Positions 13,568-14,304 of a stretch of DNA of 14,304 nucleotides are shown one piece after another; the first letter of the stretch is position 1, and each line of letters begins with the position of its first letter. The DNA lies in NCBI GenBank assembly GCA_023131555.1, contig JAGLZJ010000009.1, forward strand, positions 1 to 14,304, read 5' to 3'. Both the position numbers and the translations under genes were made by a program. Under the pieces are notes generated by a model that was given only the letters and a program-made list of their open reading frames with translations, was not told the origin of the DNA and ran no database searches. Source of the stretch: Candidatus Bathyarchaeota archaeon (GTDB lineage Archaea > Thermoproteota > Bathyarchaeia > Bathyarchaeales > SOJC01).

Positions 13568-13755
13568 GGAAACCCATCACGTGGTTTCCCCAAGCGATTA
13601 GTCATCGCTATGGTAATCATCGAACCCGCAACTCTTCCGGCGGCGGCGTCAGCCTTGACATATACGGCGCTTTAAGCGCCCTACGGATGAAAAAAATGGC
13701 TGACCTCCAGTTGCGGGAACAAGAAAAATGGGGACCTGACGAAGAGCATCAGGTC
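13568..13755 (+). ncRNA. Highly structured 16S leader (or separate small RNA)
   Basis: Five perfect stems occur in 190 bases. (a) GGAAACC 13568-13574 with GGTTTCC 13583-13589. (b) AGCGAT 13593-13598 with ATCGCT 13604-13609. (c) CCCGCAACT 13625-13633 with AGTTGCGGG 13709-13717, enclosing GTCAGCC 13648-13654 with GGCTGAC 13698-13704. (d) GGCGCT 13666-13671 with AGCGCC 13675-13680. (e) GACCTGA 13733-13739 with TCAGGTC 13749-13755. No start codon, ribosome site or long ORF explains the region. It is probably the external transcribed leader of pre-16S RNA, but stem (c) plus ACA at 13719-13721 also looks like a guide RNA. From 13756 to 13824 I see only the approach to 16S, which should hold the 5' half of the pre-16S processing stem; its partner is outside the window. 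From 13398 to 13532 I see no gene. Confidence 0.55.
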
Positions 13756-13824
13756 TGACATGGGCTTAGCACACTAAAACGCCTCTAAACCAATCCATAG
13801 CAGAAGCGGCAAGAACTCCCTTCA

Positions 13825-14304
13825 AATCCGGTTGATCCTGCCGGACCCTACTGCTATCGGGATAGGACTAAGACATGTTAGTCGGGCGTCTCTAAGCCAT
13901 GAAAGAGACGCGGCGTACGGCTCAGTAGCATGTGGCTAACCTAACCTAAGGACAGAGACAACCCCGGGAAACTGGGGCTAATCCCTGATAGGCGTGGACT
14001 CCTGGAATGGATTCACACCCAAAGAGCATTTGATTCATGCTTCAGATGTTGCCTTAGGATGGGGCCGCAACCGATCAGGTCGTTGGCGAGGTAACGGCTC
14101 ACCAAGCCTATAACCGGTACGGGCCGCGGGAGCGGTAGCCCGGAGATGGACACTGAGACAAGGGTCCAGGCCCTACGGGGCGCAGCAGTCGCGAAAACTT
14201 CACAATACGCGAAAGCGTGATGGGGCTATCCCGAGTGCCATCCGCTGAGGATGGCTTTTCTCCAGTGTAAGGCGCTGGAGGAATAAGGAGAGGGCAAGCC
14301 TGGT
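13825..14304 (+). rRNA. rrs: 16S ribosomal RNA, 5' portion (cut by window edge)
   Basis: The 5' end AATCCGGTTGATCCTGCCGG (from 13825) is the classic archaeal 16S start. About 480 bases are present: GGCGTACGGCTCAGTA in the first helices, GGTAACGGCTCACCAAGCC (about 14091-14110), the ACTGAGACAAGGGTCCAGGC block, CCTACGGGGCGCAGCAG (14171-14187), and GGGCAAGCCTGGT at the edge, directly before the 530 loop. No intron is seen in this part. It runs on the plus strand away from purA. The downstream 23S, if linked, lies beyond the window. The anti-Shine-Dalgarno 3' end is not visible. Confidence 0.98.

Noticed and set aside
13568..13755. SRP (7S) RNA or RNase P RNA in the 16S leader
   Set aside because: The region is too short, and I found neither the conserved SRP helix 8 sequences nor the RNase P P4 core.
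1..14304. CRISPR arrays, insertion sequences, prophage genes or inteins
   Set aside because: No spaced direct repeats, transposase motifs or terminal repeats were seen, and MCM and Hel308 run through their motifs without insertions.

Overview
The window is a compact stretch of archaeal chromosome. Archaeal markers are the GINS-MCM-Hel308 cluster, a DUF1512 protein, a type II methionine aminopeptidase, a short (about 340 aa) adenylosuccinate synthetase, an archaeal-type tRNA-Trp with introns, TATA/BRE-like promoters with short or absent leaders, and a 16S rRNA beginning TCCGGTTGATCCTGCC. The 16S 5' end (ACTGCTATCGG near its start) and the 5S gene lying apart from the 16S suggest the TACK side of the archaea, perhaps a Bathyarchaeota-like lineage. 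That placement is inference and needs a database comparison.

Layout, left to right. (1) 1-2200, minus strand: the first 71 codons of glutamate dehydrogenase run off the left edge. A possible 38-codon ORF with its own promoter and ribosome site follows, then an FMN-binding glutamate-synthase-like protein with an N-terminal four-cysteine cluster. (2) 2380-7290, plus strand: a replication/repair operon of a GINS23/Psf2-like subunit, the MCM replicative helicase (overlapping the GINS gene) and the Hel308 repair helicase, all from one clear TATA box. (3) 7330-7820, minus strand: tRNA-Trp(CCA) that appears to carry two introns, and a small GIY-YIG nuclease-domain gene just upstream. The first tRNA intron contains a D'/C' box pair and two guide stretches matching C34 and position 39 of its own tRNA. 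(4) 7921-9661, plus strand: a free-standing 5S rRNA, a DUF1512 membrane protein and a two-helix membrane zinc-ribbon protein. (5) 9664-11770, minus strand: methionine aminopeptidase and tryptophanyl-tRNA synthetase. (6) 11894-12342, plus strand: two translationally coupled small genes, a four-cysteine protein and a possible Sm-like small protein. (7) 12343-13365, minus strand: purA. (8) 13366-14304, plus strand: a 450-base leader with at least five perfect hairpins, then the first 480 bases of 16S rRNA, cut by the window edge.

Most genes belong to core information processing (replication, repair, translation, N-terminal methionine removal) and nitrogen/purine metabolism. I see no insertion sequence, prophage, CRISPR array or other mobile island. 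The most unusual material is RNA: the doubly interrupted tRNA-Trp with an intron-encoded C/D-type guide, and the folded leader in front of 16S, one part of which has H/ACA-like geometry.
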